DNA from: Paraburkholderia xenovorans LB400
GTDB taxonomy: Bacteria; Pseudomonadota; Gammaproteobacteria; Burkholderiales; Burkholderiaceae
DNA length: 64,000 nt
NCBI RefSeq assembly: GCF_000013645.1
Contig: NC_007953.1
Location: 806,001-870,000 of the forward strand
Reading direction: 5' to 3'
Below are positions 9,150 through 19,015 of this stretch, in pieces (positions within the stretch are counted from its first letter, which is position 1; each line of letters starts with the position of its first letter). The position numbers were made by a program, and so were the translations under genes. Below the pieces are notes generated by a model. That model was not told the DNA's origin. It saw only the letters and a program-made list of their open reading frames with translations, and did not search any database.

Positions 9150-10343
9150 TCACTTAGCACGTGCTGCGAGAACCTCTGTCCAAGGCAGCTTTCGGGTAGG
9201 GTCACCTTCGCGCGGCAACCCGAGCACACGCTCGGCCACGACATTCTTGAGAATTTCCTGCGTACCCACCCCAAGGGTAACAGCAGGACTCCACCAGAAA
9301 GCATGATCCCAGTTTGAAAAAGGGCCGCGCTCTCCTGGCGTCATGGGGAGCACATTGCGGTCCCTGACGAGTCCGCTCACACCCTGGCTTCGTTTGGCGA
9401 GGTCAAGCAGCTTCTGTCCATGCGGCGCTGCAATGAGCTTGCGCACCGCGCCCTCAGGGCCTGCTTCCTTCGCATTCATGCGATCACTCAGGGAGCGCAG
9501 CGCCAGGAGACGCAATATCTCTCCTTCGATATAGATGCGCGCCGCTTCGTCACGCAGCAGAGGCTCGGCGATGCGGCCCGCGGCAATCAGGCCATCGATG
9601 AGGTCACGCGCCGATGGCCCAGAACCCCAGATCGCCCCCGGCCGCGAGAGTGCGACCCGCTCGGTCTGCAACTGCTGCATGCTGATCTTCCATCCTTCCC
9701 CTTCTTTCCCAAGCAGCCGGTCGGCGGGCACGATGACGTCGTCGAAAAAGACCTCGTTATATTCCCCGCTCTCGCCGGTCATGTCGACGATGGGTCGAAT
9801 GGTAATCCCCGGGCTGGCCATGTCGACGAGAAACTGCGACAACCCCTCGTGCTTGGGGACGCTGGAGTCGGTGCGAGCCACCAGCACGCCGAGTTGGGCA
9901 CGGTCGGCCAGCGACGTCCATATCTTCTGGCCACGGACGACATAGTGATCCCCCTCGCGACGCGCGCTGGTGCGCAATGCGCCGACATCGGACCCCGCGT
10001 CCGGCTCACTGAACAGCATGCACCAGATCTCCTCGCACGCCAGTGCTGGCTCCAGAAACCGTTGACGCTGTGCTGGCGTGCCATATTTGAGCAGTGACTG
10101 GCCGCAGTTATTAATCGGCACGGGATTAATATGGTGGGGCGCCCGGATGCCTGCGCGACCTATCTCGTCATCAACGATGAGTTGCAGTTCCGGATCTGCG
10201 CCAAGGCCCCATGGCGCGGGCCAATGGGGTACGGTGAAACCACGCTCAGCAAGCTGCCGGTAACTGCAACCCGGATGTTGGCCAAGCCACTGGCGCACTT
10301 CGATACGGCGCGGATCATCGTCTGCCGGTAGATTGAAGTCCAT
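9150..10343 (-). CDS. Acyl-CoA dehydrogenase family protein
   Basis: The 397-residue protein has canonical ACAD middle-domain motifs, including LFSEPDAGSDVGAL and GQKIWTSLADRAQLGVLVART. The C-terminal half (YIEGEILRLLALRS...) is of the type seen in long-chain and steroid ACADs. It precedes the other ACAD in the minus-strand operon and follows the enoyl-CoA hydratase by 17 bp. The order enoyl-CoA hydratase-ACAD-ACAD forms a beta-oxidation module. Substrate unknown. Confidence 0.87.
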   Translation of the reverse strand: MDFNLPADDDPRRIEVRQWLGQHPGCSYRQLAERGFTVPHWPAPWGLGADPELQLIVDDEIGRAGIRAPHHINPVPINNCGQSLLKYGTPAQRQRFLEPALACEEIWCMLFSEPDAGSDVGALRTSARREGDHYVVRGQKIWTSLADRAQLGVLVARTDSSVPKHEGLSQFLVDMASPGITIRPIVDMTGESGEYNEVFFDDVIVPADRLLGKEGEGWKISMQQLQTERVALSRPGAIWGSGPSARDLIDGLIAAGRIAEPLLRDEAARIYIEGEILRLLALRSLSDRMNAKEAGPEGAVRKLIAAPHGQKLLDLAKRSQGVSGLVRDRNVLPMTPGERGPFSNWDHAFWWSPAVTLGVGTQEILKNVVAERVLGLPREGDPTRKLPWTEVLAARAK

Positions 10344-10360
10344 GACTCGTTGTCCGTGCG

Positions 10361-11233
10361 TTATTCGTCTGCGTTCGATCGTATGTAGAAATCTTCACGT
10401 TCGTGGGTAGAGGCGCGTACGCCCGACACCCGACGCTCCTTCATGAAATTGAACTCGCCGGGTTCATAACGGACATTTGTCGCCAGCGTATGCAGGATGT
10501 GCCCGTACGAGAACTGACCGGTCACGCCAAGGGACTCGAGCGCCAGTGTCGTCGCAGCCTTTCCGAGCGCGATGCCATCGCGAGGCAGGCGCACGATACG
10601 CTCAGCCCACTGTTCTCCGCGCTCGTCCAGTTCTGCCACCGGCACTACACGGTTGACCAGCCCCGCCTCACGAGCCTCCTGTGCGGACCATACATCTGCC
10701 ATCAACAGCAGTTCCCGCGCCTTCCGGGCACCCAGCGTAATGATTTCCCAAGCGTCGAAATATGCGGCACCGGATAGCCCGAGTTTCTGTTCGGGGTGCC
10801 CCAATTTTGCGGTGTCCGCCGCAATGACCAGATCAGCTGATTCGGCCAGATACAATCCACCACCCAGACAGTAGCCCTTCACCAGCGCAAGCGTCGGTTT
10901 GAGAAAGGTGAAGATACGCTGGAACCGCTCGACATAGGCCTTGTCGTACCTGAGCCGTGCGCGCTGGCTGGGTCGACGGCGCTGGCCCTCGGCGTCGGTG
11001 CCGCCATCACCGTACTGGTTGCCGACTTCGGACAGGTCGTGCCCGGCACAAAAATCGTCGCCAGCGCCACGCAGGATAACCACACGAACATCATCGTCGG
11101 CTTCTGCCTGGTCGTAACACCGCATCAACTGCGCCCACATCGCATCGCTCATCGCATTTCGCTTTTCCGCACGATTCAGTGTTATATAGGCACGACCGTC
11201 TCTCGATGAATATTCAACGCTTCCGCTACTCAT
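10361..11233 (-). CDS. Enoyl-CoA hydratase/isomerase (crotonase family)
   Basis: The 290-residue protein has the crotonase N-terminus (AYITLNRAEKRNAMSDAM), the oxyanion-hole segment GAGDDFCAGHDLSEVG, and a second loop at GYCLGGGLYLAESADLVIAAD. I chose the ATG at 11231-11233 because AGAGGAG lies just upstream; a longer frame begins at 11368. It is the first gene of the minus-strand module with the two acyl-CoA dehydrogenases and hydrates their enoyl-CoA product. Confidence 0.87.
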   Translation of the reverse strand: MSSGSVEYSSRDGRAYITLNRAEKRNAMSDAMWAQLMRCYDQAEADDDVRVVILRGAGDDFCAGHDLSEVGNQYGDGGTDAEGQRRRPSQRARLRYDKAYVERFQRIFTFLKPTLALVKGYCLGGGLYLAESADLVIAADTAKLGHPEQKLGLSGAAYFDAWEIITLGARKARELLLMADVWSAQEAREAGLVNRVVPVAELDERGEQWAERIVRLPRDGIALGKAATTLALESLGVTGQFSYGHILHTLATNVRYEPGEFNFMKERRVSGVRASTHEREDFYIRSNADE

Positions 11234-12575
11234 ACTGTCTCCTCTTACCTGCATGAAAATTACAACGACGTCCGGGTGCGCCTGACCCGGACAGCCCTTC
11301 CGGGCTGTATCGCAGAAGTTAAAAATGAAGCACAGCCTGGCTTCCTGTTCATCGTTATTTGCCGGCACGCGCGTTGCATCGCTAGTCCAGTGCAGTTTTC
11401 ATGCTATCTGGCGTTCTCTTACGCGTATAGCATTTCCATAAGAGAACGTCGCTTTGCATTGACTCGCACCCTTGGGTCGGCGCTGGATATCATCTGCCGG
11501 GAAGGCCGTATCGTCCAGCCGGCCCCTGTCCTGTCCGCCCACGCATGCGGGGAATCTGCGCTTTTGATGACGCAGACCGACCGCCTAAAGAACACGAAGC
11601 ATGATGTATTGCTAACCCATTTGCCGATGACGATGAGCCGTTTGCGGGCACAATCATCCAGGGTCTTTTTTGGCAACGCGGCGCGCAACGCCTGCCCGTA
11701 GCGAGCAGACCACACTGTTTTGACCGCCGGCTCTGGGAGCTATGACCGGATCTGCTTTGATTTCAAGATCGAATCACGCCGGATCACCGTTGCCCGCGCG
11801 TTACCGGCTCGCTATCAGAACAACACGCACGGATCCTACCAAGTAGGACACCACCTCGCGTCGTGCCCGGCCGCGATGTCTGGAACCGCTCAGCCTGAAT
11901 CGGCGCACATACGCGAAGCCAACAGGTGTAGTCTACTGTTGACATAGTTTGTCGCGAGTATGTACCGATAGTGTACCGATGGCGACTGGACCCGATTGCC
12001 TCGAAAGATCGCCCCAGTTCCTCGAAGCATCGAAGCGGATGAGGATACACATACGGTCAGCCCGGCAGGTCGCGCTTGCTCACACCGAACCATGCGGCGG
12101 GCACAAGCGGCACCAGTAGTACACGACGACGCCGATCGCCCACAGACCGTCAGCAATGCGCCTCGAGCGCCCAACGTGAAATGCGCCGTGCACAAGCACA
12201 TAAATTGCTAGTCAGCTGAGCACCTTCCTTCAAATCACGACATTAGAAAACTACGTTTCAAAGCGCCACATCGAGCGATTTACATCCTGGGTAGTCCACG
12301 CCAGATTAAAGGACCGGCCTCCGCCGAATTTCCTCGCATCGACCTGGTCTGTACGGACAATTTTGGACACATGCCGGCCTAAGGCGCGGCATGCGACGTT
12401 TCCGGTTCAAAGTCTCCAGGACGACCTCCCGGCCAACTTTTACCATTAGCCGCGTACAGCCCGCCGCACAGATCTGCATCCGGCTGTGCTCTGCTGGACA
12501 TGCTGCAATCGGCGCAACATGGCCGCTACCAACGATGCGTCTGGAGACAAATCCCCGGCACATTCCGTCCCACCG
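11234..12575. other. 1.3-kb region without a convincing gene
   Basis: Several short open frames exist on both strands, but none shows a recognisable domain or a good ribosome site. It contains an inverted repeat at 11412-11448. It lies upstream of the hydratase operon and downstream of the porin, so it holds at least one promoter. It may be decayed DNA. Confidence 0.5.
11412..11448. promoter_or_regulatory. Inverted repeat CGTTCTCTTA ... TAAGAGAACG
   Basis: Two perfect 10-bp arms (11412-11421 and 11439-11448) are separated by 17 bp. It lies about 180 bp upstream of the hydratase start on the minus strand. It could be a regulator binding site or a hairpin; no T tract follows, so a terminator is unlikely. 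Confidence 0.45.
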
Positions 12576-13631
12576 TCAGAAGTTGTGCCTTATTCCGACG
12601 TCCACAGCCACTGTTCCGCCCTTCGCGATTGCAAACGACGGCGAAGCGTCGATCGCGAGGACCGTGTTCATAGCTGCCTCGTTATTGACATAACCAACCT
12701 GCCCATAGATGACGGTACGTTTGGACAAGGCGTACGACAAACCGCTGCCATACATCATTGACCGGTTCGCACTTACGTTACGGTCCCGGGTCACGTACAT
12801 TGCCGCATTCGCGGTCAGCGCTGGTGTGATGTTCCAATCGGCCCCCGCCTCGTAAACGTTCAGGTTAGTCAATGGCGCATCAGTCGACATGTTGCGGTAT
12901 TTCTGATAAGCCACTTTTACTGTAACCGGACCAATACTGTACCCAGCTCCCACATTTTGACCGTGATACGTCGAGGCTCCGGTTTCGGAATCCTTGGCCG
13001 CGAAATAGGAAGCAGTAGCAGTGAATGGCCCGTTTTTGTAGTTGACCGACGCGACCTCGTGACTCCCGGCTGTTGTGTTACCCGCGACATTACCGAACGC
13101 GTATTCAAGGGAGAAACTGAGGCCTGCAAACGTTGGGGAATCGTAGACAACCGCATTGCTTTCGAAGGCACCGTTGAGTCCGAAGGCGGTTACGTAGGGA
13201 CTCACCGAACCGGCAAAAAACAGCGCGTTCCCCCGCGGGTCGGCCATTACAATGGACTCGTAAAAGGAAGAAATCTGCAGGCCAGCCTTCAACGTACCGA
13301 AACGGGAACCCACGCCAACATACGCTTGCCGACCCCAGAAGTTACCGTTGGAATCGCCGATGCCACCTGTATTGGAAGAGAACCCGCTCTCGAGCTTGAA
13401 TATCACTTTTGTTCCGTCGCCGATATCCTCTGAACCCGTTATACCCCACCAGGTTGGCCATAGACCGCTACTAAGCGTACCAAACGCTTTCCCGTGATCA
13501 TCAGCGGTTTTTGACTGGAACAATAGTCCAGTATCGATAGAGCCATACAGCGTCACACTACTTTGCGCATGAGCATTTCCCACGATACAACATAAAGCAA
13601 AGCAGGAAAGCGAAAAAAGCCGGTATTTCAT
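12576..13631 (-). CDS. General outer-membrane porin (Gram-negative OmpC type)
   Basis: The 351-residue protein begins MKYRLFSLSCFALCCIVGNAHAQ, a signal peptide cut after AHA. SSVTLYGSIDTGL follows, the hallmark first strand of Burkholderia-group porins, and the end is VAVDVGIRHNF with the terminal Phe needed for outer-membrane assembly. I chose the ATG at 13629-13631 (GGAGACTTTGG upstream) over a longer frame. It probably lets the substrate of the neighbouring catabolic genes across the outer membrane. It lies 143 bp downstream of the MFS pseudogene on the same strand. Confidence 0.9.
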   Translation of the reverse strand: MKYRLFSLSCFALCCIVGNAHAQSSVTLYGSIDTGLLFQSKTADDHGKAFGTLSSGLWPTWWGITGSEDIGDGTKVIFKLESGFSSNTGGIGDSNGNFWGRQAYVGVGSRFGTLKAGLQISSFYESIVMADPRGNALFFAGSVSPYVTAFGLNGAFESNAVVYDSPTFAGLSFSLEYAFGNVAGNTTAGSHEVASVNYKNGPFTATASYFAAKDSETGASTYHGQNVGAGYSIGPVTVKVAYQKYRNMSTDAPLTNLNVYEAGADWNITPALTANAAMYVTRDRNVSANRSMMYGSGLSYALSKRTVIYGQVGYVNNEAAMNTVLAIDASPSFAIAKGGTVAVDVGIRHNF

Positions 13632-13774
13632 CCAAAGTCTCCGCATAATAATAATAGTTATTTTAAATCTTAACTTTACTTTGTAATGCGAATTAAATGT
13701 CGACGAACTTCGCATATCTTTCGGGCTGGCCCTGAGCACTGCGACTTCACAAGATGACCTGAGTGAACTATCTT

Positions 13775-15131
13775 CTAGATCGAAATATCGTTAGAGGCAT
13801 CCGTCGATGCGCAACCGACCACATCCTGTCCTCGCGGCACAAAATCCTTGGTACGCAGAGCGAATCTTGCAAGCACCGCCGCAAGGAGACCCATTACGGC
13901 AATGTAGTAAGCGGGGGCCAGGTGGGAAAATCGCGCAGTCAGCCACGTGCCAACGAACGGGGCCGTGCCCCCAAACAACGTGTATGCAAGCTGGAACGGG
14001 AGCGCGCTGGCCGAATAGCGCACACTGACCGGAAAGCGTTCAACAACCGCAGTCGCCGACACGATCATGGTCGAGTACTGGATCACTGCGTAGATGGACA
14101 TCGCGAATGTTGCTGCAATCAGACCACGGTCAAGGAAACTGAAGGCGGGCACACTCCAGACTGCAGTCGCGAGCGCCAGCGTGACTGCAAAAGTCGAACG
14201 TTCAGTCCGGTCGCACCACGCCCCGATGCCGGGTACGACAAGAACCGCAACGACGTGCGCCACGATGAGCATGACCAGGGCAGTTTTGACCGGATAGTGC
14301 TCGACGGTAACCAGACGCGAGAGCATGAATCCGACAAGAATGTAGCCAGCTACTGACTGCATGGCTACCCACCCGAAAAGAACGAGCATCTGCTTCCAGG
14401 CCAACCTGAATGCCTCGGCTATCGGCGCGTGACGCTGCCTGCTCGCCTCCAGCTCACGAGCCGCCGCCAGATAGACCGGTGAATCCTCAATATCAAGCCG
14501 CAGGTAAAGTCCGATCAGACCAAGAGGGACTGCGATGAGAAAAGGCACCCGCCAGCCCCACGCATGCATCTCGGCGGGAGTCGTCATCGTGCTCATCACC
14601 AGGCCAAACATAGCCGCCGCGCCGACGCCCCCTATGACGGAGCGAATGAGACTTGCCGCGTTCTTCCCCCCGTTCTCTTTCCGGAGAGTGTTCAACCACG
14701 AGGACAAATGCACCGGTCTGTTCGCCGCCAGCCGAAAATCCCTGTACCAGCCGGCAGATGAGCAGAAGAGCCGGTGCCAGTACACCGACCGTCGTGTAAG
14801 TAGGTAGCACTCCGATCGCTGCAGTGCTCGCGCTCATTAAGCCAACCGCAATCAGGAGCGCGCGCTTTCTTCCCCACCTGTCGCCGATGTGCCCAAAAGC
14901 GATAGCTCCAAGCGGCCGGATAAAGAAGCCTACACCAAACAGGGCAAAAGTTGACAGCAGGCCAGCCACGCTATCGAACCTGGGGAAAAACAGCTCTGCT
15001 ATGGTCACCGCGAAAAAGCCATAGAGCGTAAAGTCGTAAAACTCGATGAAGTTCCCGATTGCCCCCGCGCGTGCTACCTTTTTTCTTAACTCGCGTTCAT
15101 CCGGCTGTGAAACAGCAATGGCGTTCGACAA
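13775..15131 (-). pseudogene. MHS-family MFS transporter, frameshifted
   Basis: The metabolite:H+ symporter is split in two frames. The N-terminal part (15131 down to ~14670) has GNFIEFYDFTLYGFFAVTIAE and GHIGDRWGRKRALL. The C-terminal part (~14670 to 13775) continues from GKNAASLIRSVIGGVGAAAMFG to the end. The frames meet at a run of six C (14666-14671 on the plus strand); with five, the frame would read E-R-G-K-N-A through the junction. The start is TTG at 15131 with AAGGAGA upstream. It may be a true lesion, a slippery phase-variable run or a base-calling error. Confidence 0.85.
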
Positions 15132-16210
15132 GTCGTATCTCCTTATTTATCTGGTGACTGCTTTCACCGTCGGTATTATCCGGGACGGCTGCACTCGATC
15201 ATCCACACCCGTCGTCGTTACCCCTCTGACCATCATGAGCAGGGAATATCTTCGTGAGGTAACGCATCACTCGTGTCTGCGCTATTTGCACCTTTATTCA
15301 CTGGCTGCCGCTTCGCATCATAATGCCCGCCACTTCAGCACCTGAAAACGAACATCAGTTAAATCGATAAATTACTATTTAGGTAGTAATACTAATGAAA
15401 TTTTTTAAACTGGACGAAAACCCGTCCCACCCAACTCTACCGGTATAAGAGGGTTACTACGGCTTGATCATCACCCTATCGCCCGCCAGGACTGTACCGA
15501 TATGGATACCGGGTCTGGCCATATGTCCTGCACTAGCAAACAGCCTGCGATAACGACCATACGTTGGACCAATGGTATCACCAACGAGGCGAATGACTAT
15601 TCGGGTAACTTCTATTGATGTTTACCCCCCCTTCCCGGGAAGCCCGCTTCGGGCAGTGATCACCTTTGCGAACGGTGGAATGGCTCAGTTGGTGTTGGCT
15701 TCCGGTACCGAGTCCACCCGCTCATGAAAACAGCGTCGTCTGTGCCGGCAATGCACCGCCCCCAGACTGTTGTCGTGCTAGCCGGTTTACAGCTCGATGA
15801 TGATGCGCGGTGGGGTCATCGGCGGCTGAAGGATCAAGGCGTCGCTACGCGGCCAGTCGCAACACCCAGCGGGATATCCTGAAATTCATTATGGACGTGC
15901 GATTTCTCAGTACCGTGATAGATACCGCGGTTCAAGGCGGGCCACCGGCATTTCTGAAGCAAACGGAAGATTCCAATGCCAAAGCGGTGCCTCTACCCGT
16001 TGTGTGCATCCACAGGATCGCAGGTGGGAACGGTCATGGGATAAAGACTGGAAACCGCGTTCCGGCGGCGCAAATGGCCGCTGAAGGCGCGGAGCGCCTG
16101 ACGGCGCCACCTGGTCTGGTACGCGAGGCGAATCAACGGTGACGCCTCGCATGGGTAAGTATCGTGATTGCCCGCTTCATTTCAATGCCCAGAGCGGATT
16201 AAGGCGCCGG
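15132..16210. other. 1.1-kb region without a convincing gene
   Basis: The region upstream of the MFS gene holds an inverted repeat at 15371-15390 and several short frames without recognisable domains. The longest, on the plus strand around 15810-16142, has no family signature or ribosome site, and I do not call it. Confidence 0.5.
15371..15390. promoter_or_regulatory. Inverted repeat ATTACTA-n6-TAGTAAT
   Basis: Perfect 7-bp arms flank TTTAGG in an A+T-rich stretch 240 bp upstream of the MFS start. The size and symmetry fit a dimeric repressor site, but no regulator gene is adjacent. Confidence 0.4.
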
Positions 16211-16492
16211 TCATGGCGAAGGCGCGGCCTTCGATTCATTCACTTTCTTTTGGGCTTGCTGAATATTCTGCGGGTAGTTAAGCTGATCCTCGCCCGGTCG
16301 ATAGCCGTTCTTTTCGAGATCCTTTAGTTCGGCATTCTTCCGCACCCGGGCCTGTTTGCGCTGTGCCTTACGTATCTGTTTGGGCGTCGACGCACCAGTA
16401 TCGGATGCCTGGGCGCTTGCGGTTAGCACCCACGTCACGTTGAGGCAGGCAACTGCAGCAATGGCTACTGAGAGTACACGCAATCCGGACAT
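16211..16492 (-). CDS. DUF4148-type small secreted protein
   Basis: The 93-residue protein has an N-terminal signal peptide (MSGLRVLSVAIAAVACLNVTWVLTASAQA, cleavage near ASA-QA). A basic segment follows, and then ELKDLEKNGYRPGEDQLNYP and QNIQQAQKKV, the DUF4148 pattern common and multi-copy in Burkholderiaceae. The role is unknown; it is probably periplasmic. No partner gene is adjacent. Confidence 0.75.
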   Translation of the reverse strand: MSGLRVLSVAIAAVACLNVTWVLTASAQASDTGASTPKQIRKAQRKQARVRKNAELKDLEKNGYRPGEDQLNYPQNIQQAQKKVNESKAAPSP

Positions 16493-16980
16493 ATATGGAT
16501 CTCCGTTAGATAGACCATTTTTGGAAACCGGCTATCGGGAATATGAAATCATTCTTGCGCAGCCTTGTTCCATGAATGGTGGCCGCACAAACTGCATCTT
16601 AGCGAACGTCAACTGCCCGGACAACAGATCTCTCCACTGCCATCATGAAGAAATCCTCAGAGTGCTGCTGCGAACAATCGGCTCCCGTCGAAGGCATCCC
16701 CCGGAGCAAACGGTGTACGGCAGACCCTCCTTCAAAGTCGTGTTACCACTCGGTCGGCTATTTATCAGGTTCAAATTCGCGCAAGCGTACAGCATCGGGC
16801 AACAATAACGGGCTGTTGAGCAAAGAGTCCAAATCCCTGCTGCCTCAGCGCGAAAGGCGATGGCCTGTCTGATACAGCTTCGTCGCGCCGGTGCCCCTCC
16901 CACAGTATCTTCCCCCGTTCAAGTGCGGGTGTAGCGCACTGCCATACTGCCTAAGATTGACTCCATGGGATGGACGGACG
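16493..16980. other. Intergenic region, no gene seen
   Basis: Short frames only, none with a recognisable domain. The right end leads into the promoter of the GntR gene. Confidence 0.45.
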
Positions 16981-16981
16981 G

Positions 16982-17026
16982 TTGGTCGGATGGTCCGACC
17001 GCGTATAATCAGGTCCCAACAGGAGG
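16982..17026 (+). promoter_or_regulatory. Promoter, putative autoregulatory operator and RBS of the GntR gene
   Basis: A consensus -10 box TATAAT lies at 17004-17009 and a possible -35 (TTGGTC) at 16982-16987, 16 bp upstream. Between them is a perfect inverted repeat, GGTCGGA-TGG-TCCGACC (16984-17000). FCD-type GntR regulators usually bind short GGT/ACC palindromes in this position, so autorepression is likely. AGGAGG at 17021-17026 is the ribosome site for the ATG at 17033. Confidence 0.65.
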
Positions 17027-17032
17027 TTAAAT

Positions 17033-17660
17033 ATGAATTTTTCCATCAAAAGCAAAGGCGGTTTCCCCGAATTTGGCCCCGTGCAGTCGCATCGAGCTTC
17101 CGACGAAATAGCGCAACGAATCCGGCTGCTTGTTGCAACAAAGCAGTTGAAGACCGGAGACCGTCTGCCCCCGGAGCGAGAACTTTCGGGCGCATTTAAC
17201 GTCGGCAGAAACACCTTGCGCGAGGCGTTGCGCTCGCTCGAGATCGCCGGACTGATCGAGATGAGAAAGGGCGGCTCAGGTGGAGCGTTCATCACCGCTG
17301 GCGGCTCTGATGCTGTCGTCAGCAGCCTGCTTGACCTGTACCATCTAGGGACCATCACACCGACGCAATTGACGGAAGCGCGCCTCTGGATCGAAACGAT
17401 CGTCGTTGAGGTGGCGGCGGCTCGGCTGACCGAAGACGATCTTGCTGCCCTCGAAGTTAACATCGAGGAAACCCAGCGGGCAGAGGATGCTGGCGACTTC
17501 GCCACAAGAGCTGCGGTAGGTCTGGAATTTCATCTGCTGCTTGGAAAAGCCACGAAGAACCCGATTCTGGCAATAATGATGCAAGCGCTCATCGAACTCA
17601 CCCGGCAGTATGTTGCCACGTTGGGTCCAGAGCCAAACCGATTTGCATTGCCATCAAAAC
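17033..17660 (+). pseudogene. GntR/FadR-family (FCD) regulator, truncated by IS481
   Basis: The winged-helix domain (DEIAQRIRLLVATKQLKTGDRLPPERELSGAF, then NTLREALRSLEIAGLIEMRKGG) is intact. The FCD effector domain runs from LTEARLWIETIVVEVAAARL to LIELTRQYVATLGPEPN, where the left terminal repeat of the IS begins at 17661. About 20-30 C-terminal residues are lost, and the frame runs on into the IS to a stop at 17687-17689. The missing 3' end is not found on the other side of the IS. Probably inactive. Confidence 0.8.
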
Positions 17661-18654
17661 TGTCTGGTTGCGAGACCTCATTGGCGTAAACCAAGATTCG
17701 GTCTACTTTAGATAGAAGGTATTCCTGGTCTGCTGGGGGCTTGTAGAGCGGGTTGGCAAGGCATCCGTTCAGCTTGAGACGTTGGTCGACTTTGTCGATG
17801 GGTGAGCTTCCTTTAAGGACTCGCTGTCGTCGTCGATTGTAGGCACGGTTGAAGCTTTTCAACAAGACTTCAAGATCTGCATGGCCGGCAATGTTGATGC
17901 CAAGGACTTCGCTTGCGACGCGGCCGTTGAAGCGCTCGACCATGCCATTAGTTTGTGGCGTATAGGGTTTGGTTACGCGACGGGTGACTTTGAGTTTCGC
18001 GCAGGCGCGCTCGAAGTCATCAGCGGTGAAACAGGATCCGCGATCCGTCAGCACATGGGTGATGCGGAAGGGAAAGGCCTTTCGCGCTTGTGCCAGGAAG
18101 GCGATTGCATTGGTTGTATTTTCGGCGTCGTAAACGGCGAGGTGCACAAAGCGAGAGCAGCGATCGATGGCGACATAGAGGTAGCGCTTGCGCACCTCGC
18201 CGTCAGCGGTGCGCAGCTTTGGCAAGTGTTTGACGTCGATATGGACGTAGCCGAGATCGTATTCCTTGAAGCGCCCCTGACCTTTCTCAGGAAGTGACGT
18301 CGGCTTTGGAGGGCGCCGGTTGAGGCCTTCAGATTTCAGCACGCGGTAGATGCTGTCGCGATTGAGATGCGGCAGGAAATGGCCCAGCACGAAGCCCAGG
18401 TCGTCAAGGGGGAAGCCCGTAGCACGCCGCACCGCACAGATGATGGCGCGTTCCTCCTCACTAGCACGCCATCGCAGGCGTTTGGGTCTGCTCGATCGGT
18501 CCTGGCATGCCTGCTCACCGCGCTTACGCCATTTGCGCACTGTCTCAGCGCTGATGCCGTAGCGCCTGGCGACGACGCTCGTTGGTTCCGTGGATCGTGC
18601 GATTTCTGCTCGTACCACAGGGGTCGTTCGAGCCTGGGGATGGATTTGCATCAT
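17530..18654 (-). CDS. IS481-family transposase
   Basis: An N-terminal helix-turn-helix (TSVVARRYGISAETVRKWRKRG) precedes an integrase-like DDE core. The putative triad is D in GYVHIDVKHL, D in THVLTDRGSCF and E in NGMVERFNGRV. No stop lies inside the IS: the frame passes through the terminal repeat and runs about 43 codons into antisense gntR, so the protein carries a foreign C-terminal tail. The core length of ~330 residues is normal, so activity is plausible. Confidence 0.85.
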   Translation of the reverse strand: MMQIHPQARTTPVVRAEIARSTEPTSVVARRYGISAETVRKWRKRGEQACQDRSSRPKRLRWRASEEERAIICAVRRATGFPLDDLGFVLGHFLPHLNRDSIYRVLKSEGLNRRPPKPTSLPEKGQGRFKEYDLGYVHIDVKHLPKLRTADGEVRKRYLYVAIDRCSRFVHLAVYDAENTTNAIAFLAQARKAFPFRITHVLTDRGSCFTADDFERACAKLKVTRRVTKPYTPQTNGMVERFNGRVASEVLGINIAGHADLEVLLKSFNRAYNRRRQRVLKGSSPIDKVDQRLKLNGCLANPLYKPPADQEYLLSKVDRILVYANEVSQPDSFDGNANRFGSGPNVATYCRVSSMSACIIIARIGFFVAFPSSR

Positions 18655-18746
18655 GCCCGCACCTCATCAATCACAGGTTGAAAGCACCACGCGTACTCGG
18701 CTACAGCCCATGCTACCTGATCCCAATGACGTTCCGCAACCAGACA
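17661..18746 (-). mobile_element. IS481-family insertion sequence, 1086 bp
   Basis: The ends share TGTCTGGTTGCG, and the match extends to a 24-bp imperfect terminal inverted repeat (17661-17684 and 18723-18746, three mismatches). A single transposase gene fills the element on the minus strand. The flanks show no target-site duplication. The left flank is inside gntR and the right flank inside an unrelated ABC ATPase gene, so a deletion or rearrangement has used this IS as its end point. Confidence 0.85.
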
Positions 18747-19015
18747 AGTAGGTGTTCCAACCTGCCGCACCCTTCCGCCTTCCATCACGATCATGCGGTC
18801 GGCCATGGTAAGTGCTTCCTCCTGATCATGCGTCACCATGAGTGTCGTTAGTCCAAGGCGCTGTTGCAGGCCACGAATTTCCTGCCTCACATCGTGCCTC
18901 AGTCTCGCGTCGAGATTCGAAAGTGGTTCGTCGAGCAGGAATACTTTGGGACTAACAACGAGGGCCCTGGCAATCGCAACGCGCTGCTGCTGCCCGCCGG
19001 TGCCGGGGTAGTCAC
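18747..19015 (-). pseudogene. ABC transporter ATPase internal fragment
   Basis: On the minus strand the sequence reads GGQQQRVAIARALVVSPKVFLLDEPLSNLDARLR, then TLMVTHDQEEALTMADRMIVMEGGRVRQVGTP. These are the signature, Walker B, D-loop and H-loop segments of a PotA/MalK-like importer ATPase. Walker A upstream and the C-terminal regulatory domain are both missing. The C-terminal side ends exactly at the right end of the IS481 element; the other side ends in unrelated sequence. Confidence 0.75.

Noticed and set aside
11276..11947. Short plus-strand frames between the hydratase operon and the porin
   Set aside because: No domain, no ribosome site and no conserved neighbours.
15810..16142. 110-codon plus-strand frame
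   Set aside because: No start signal or family; composition looks non-coding.
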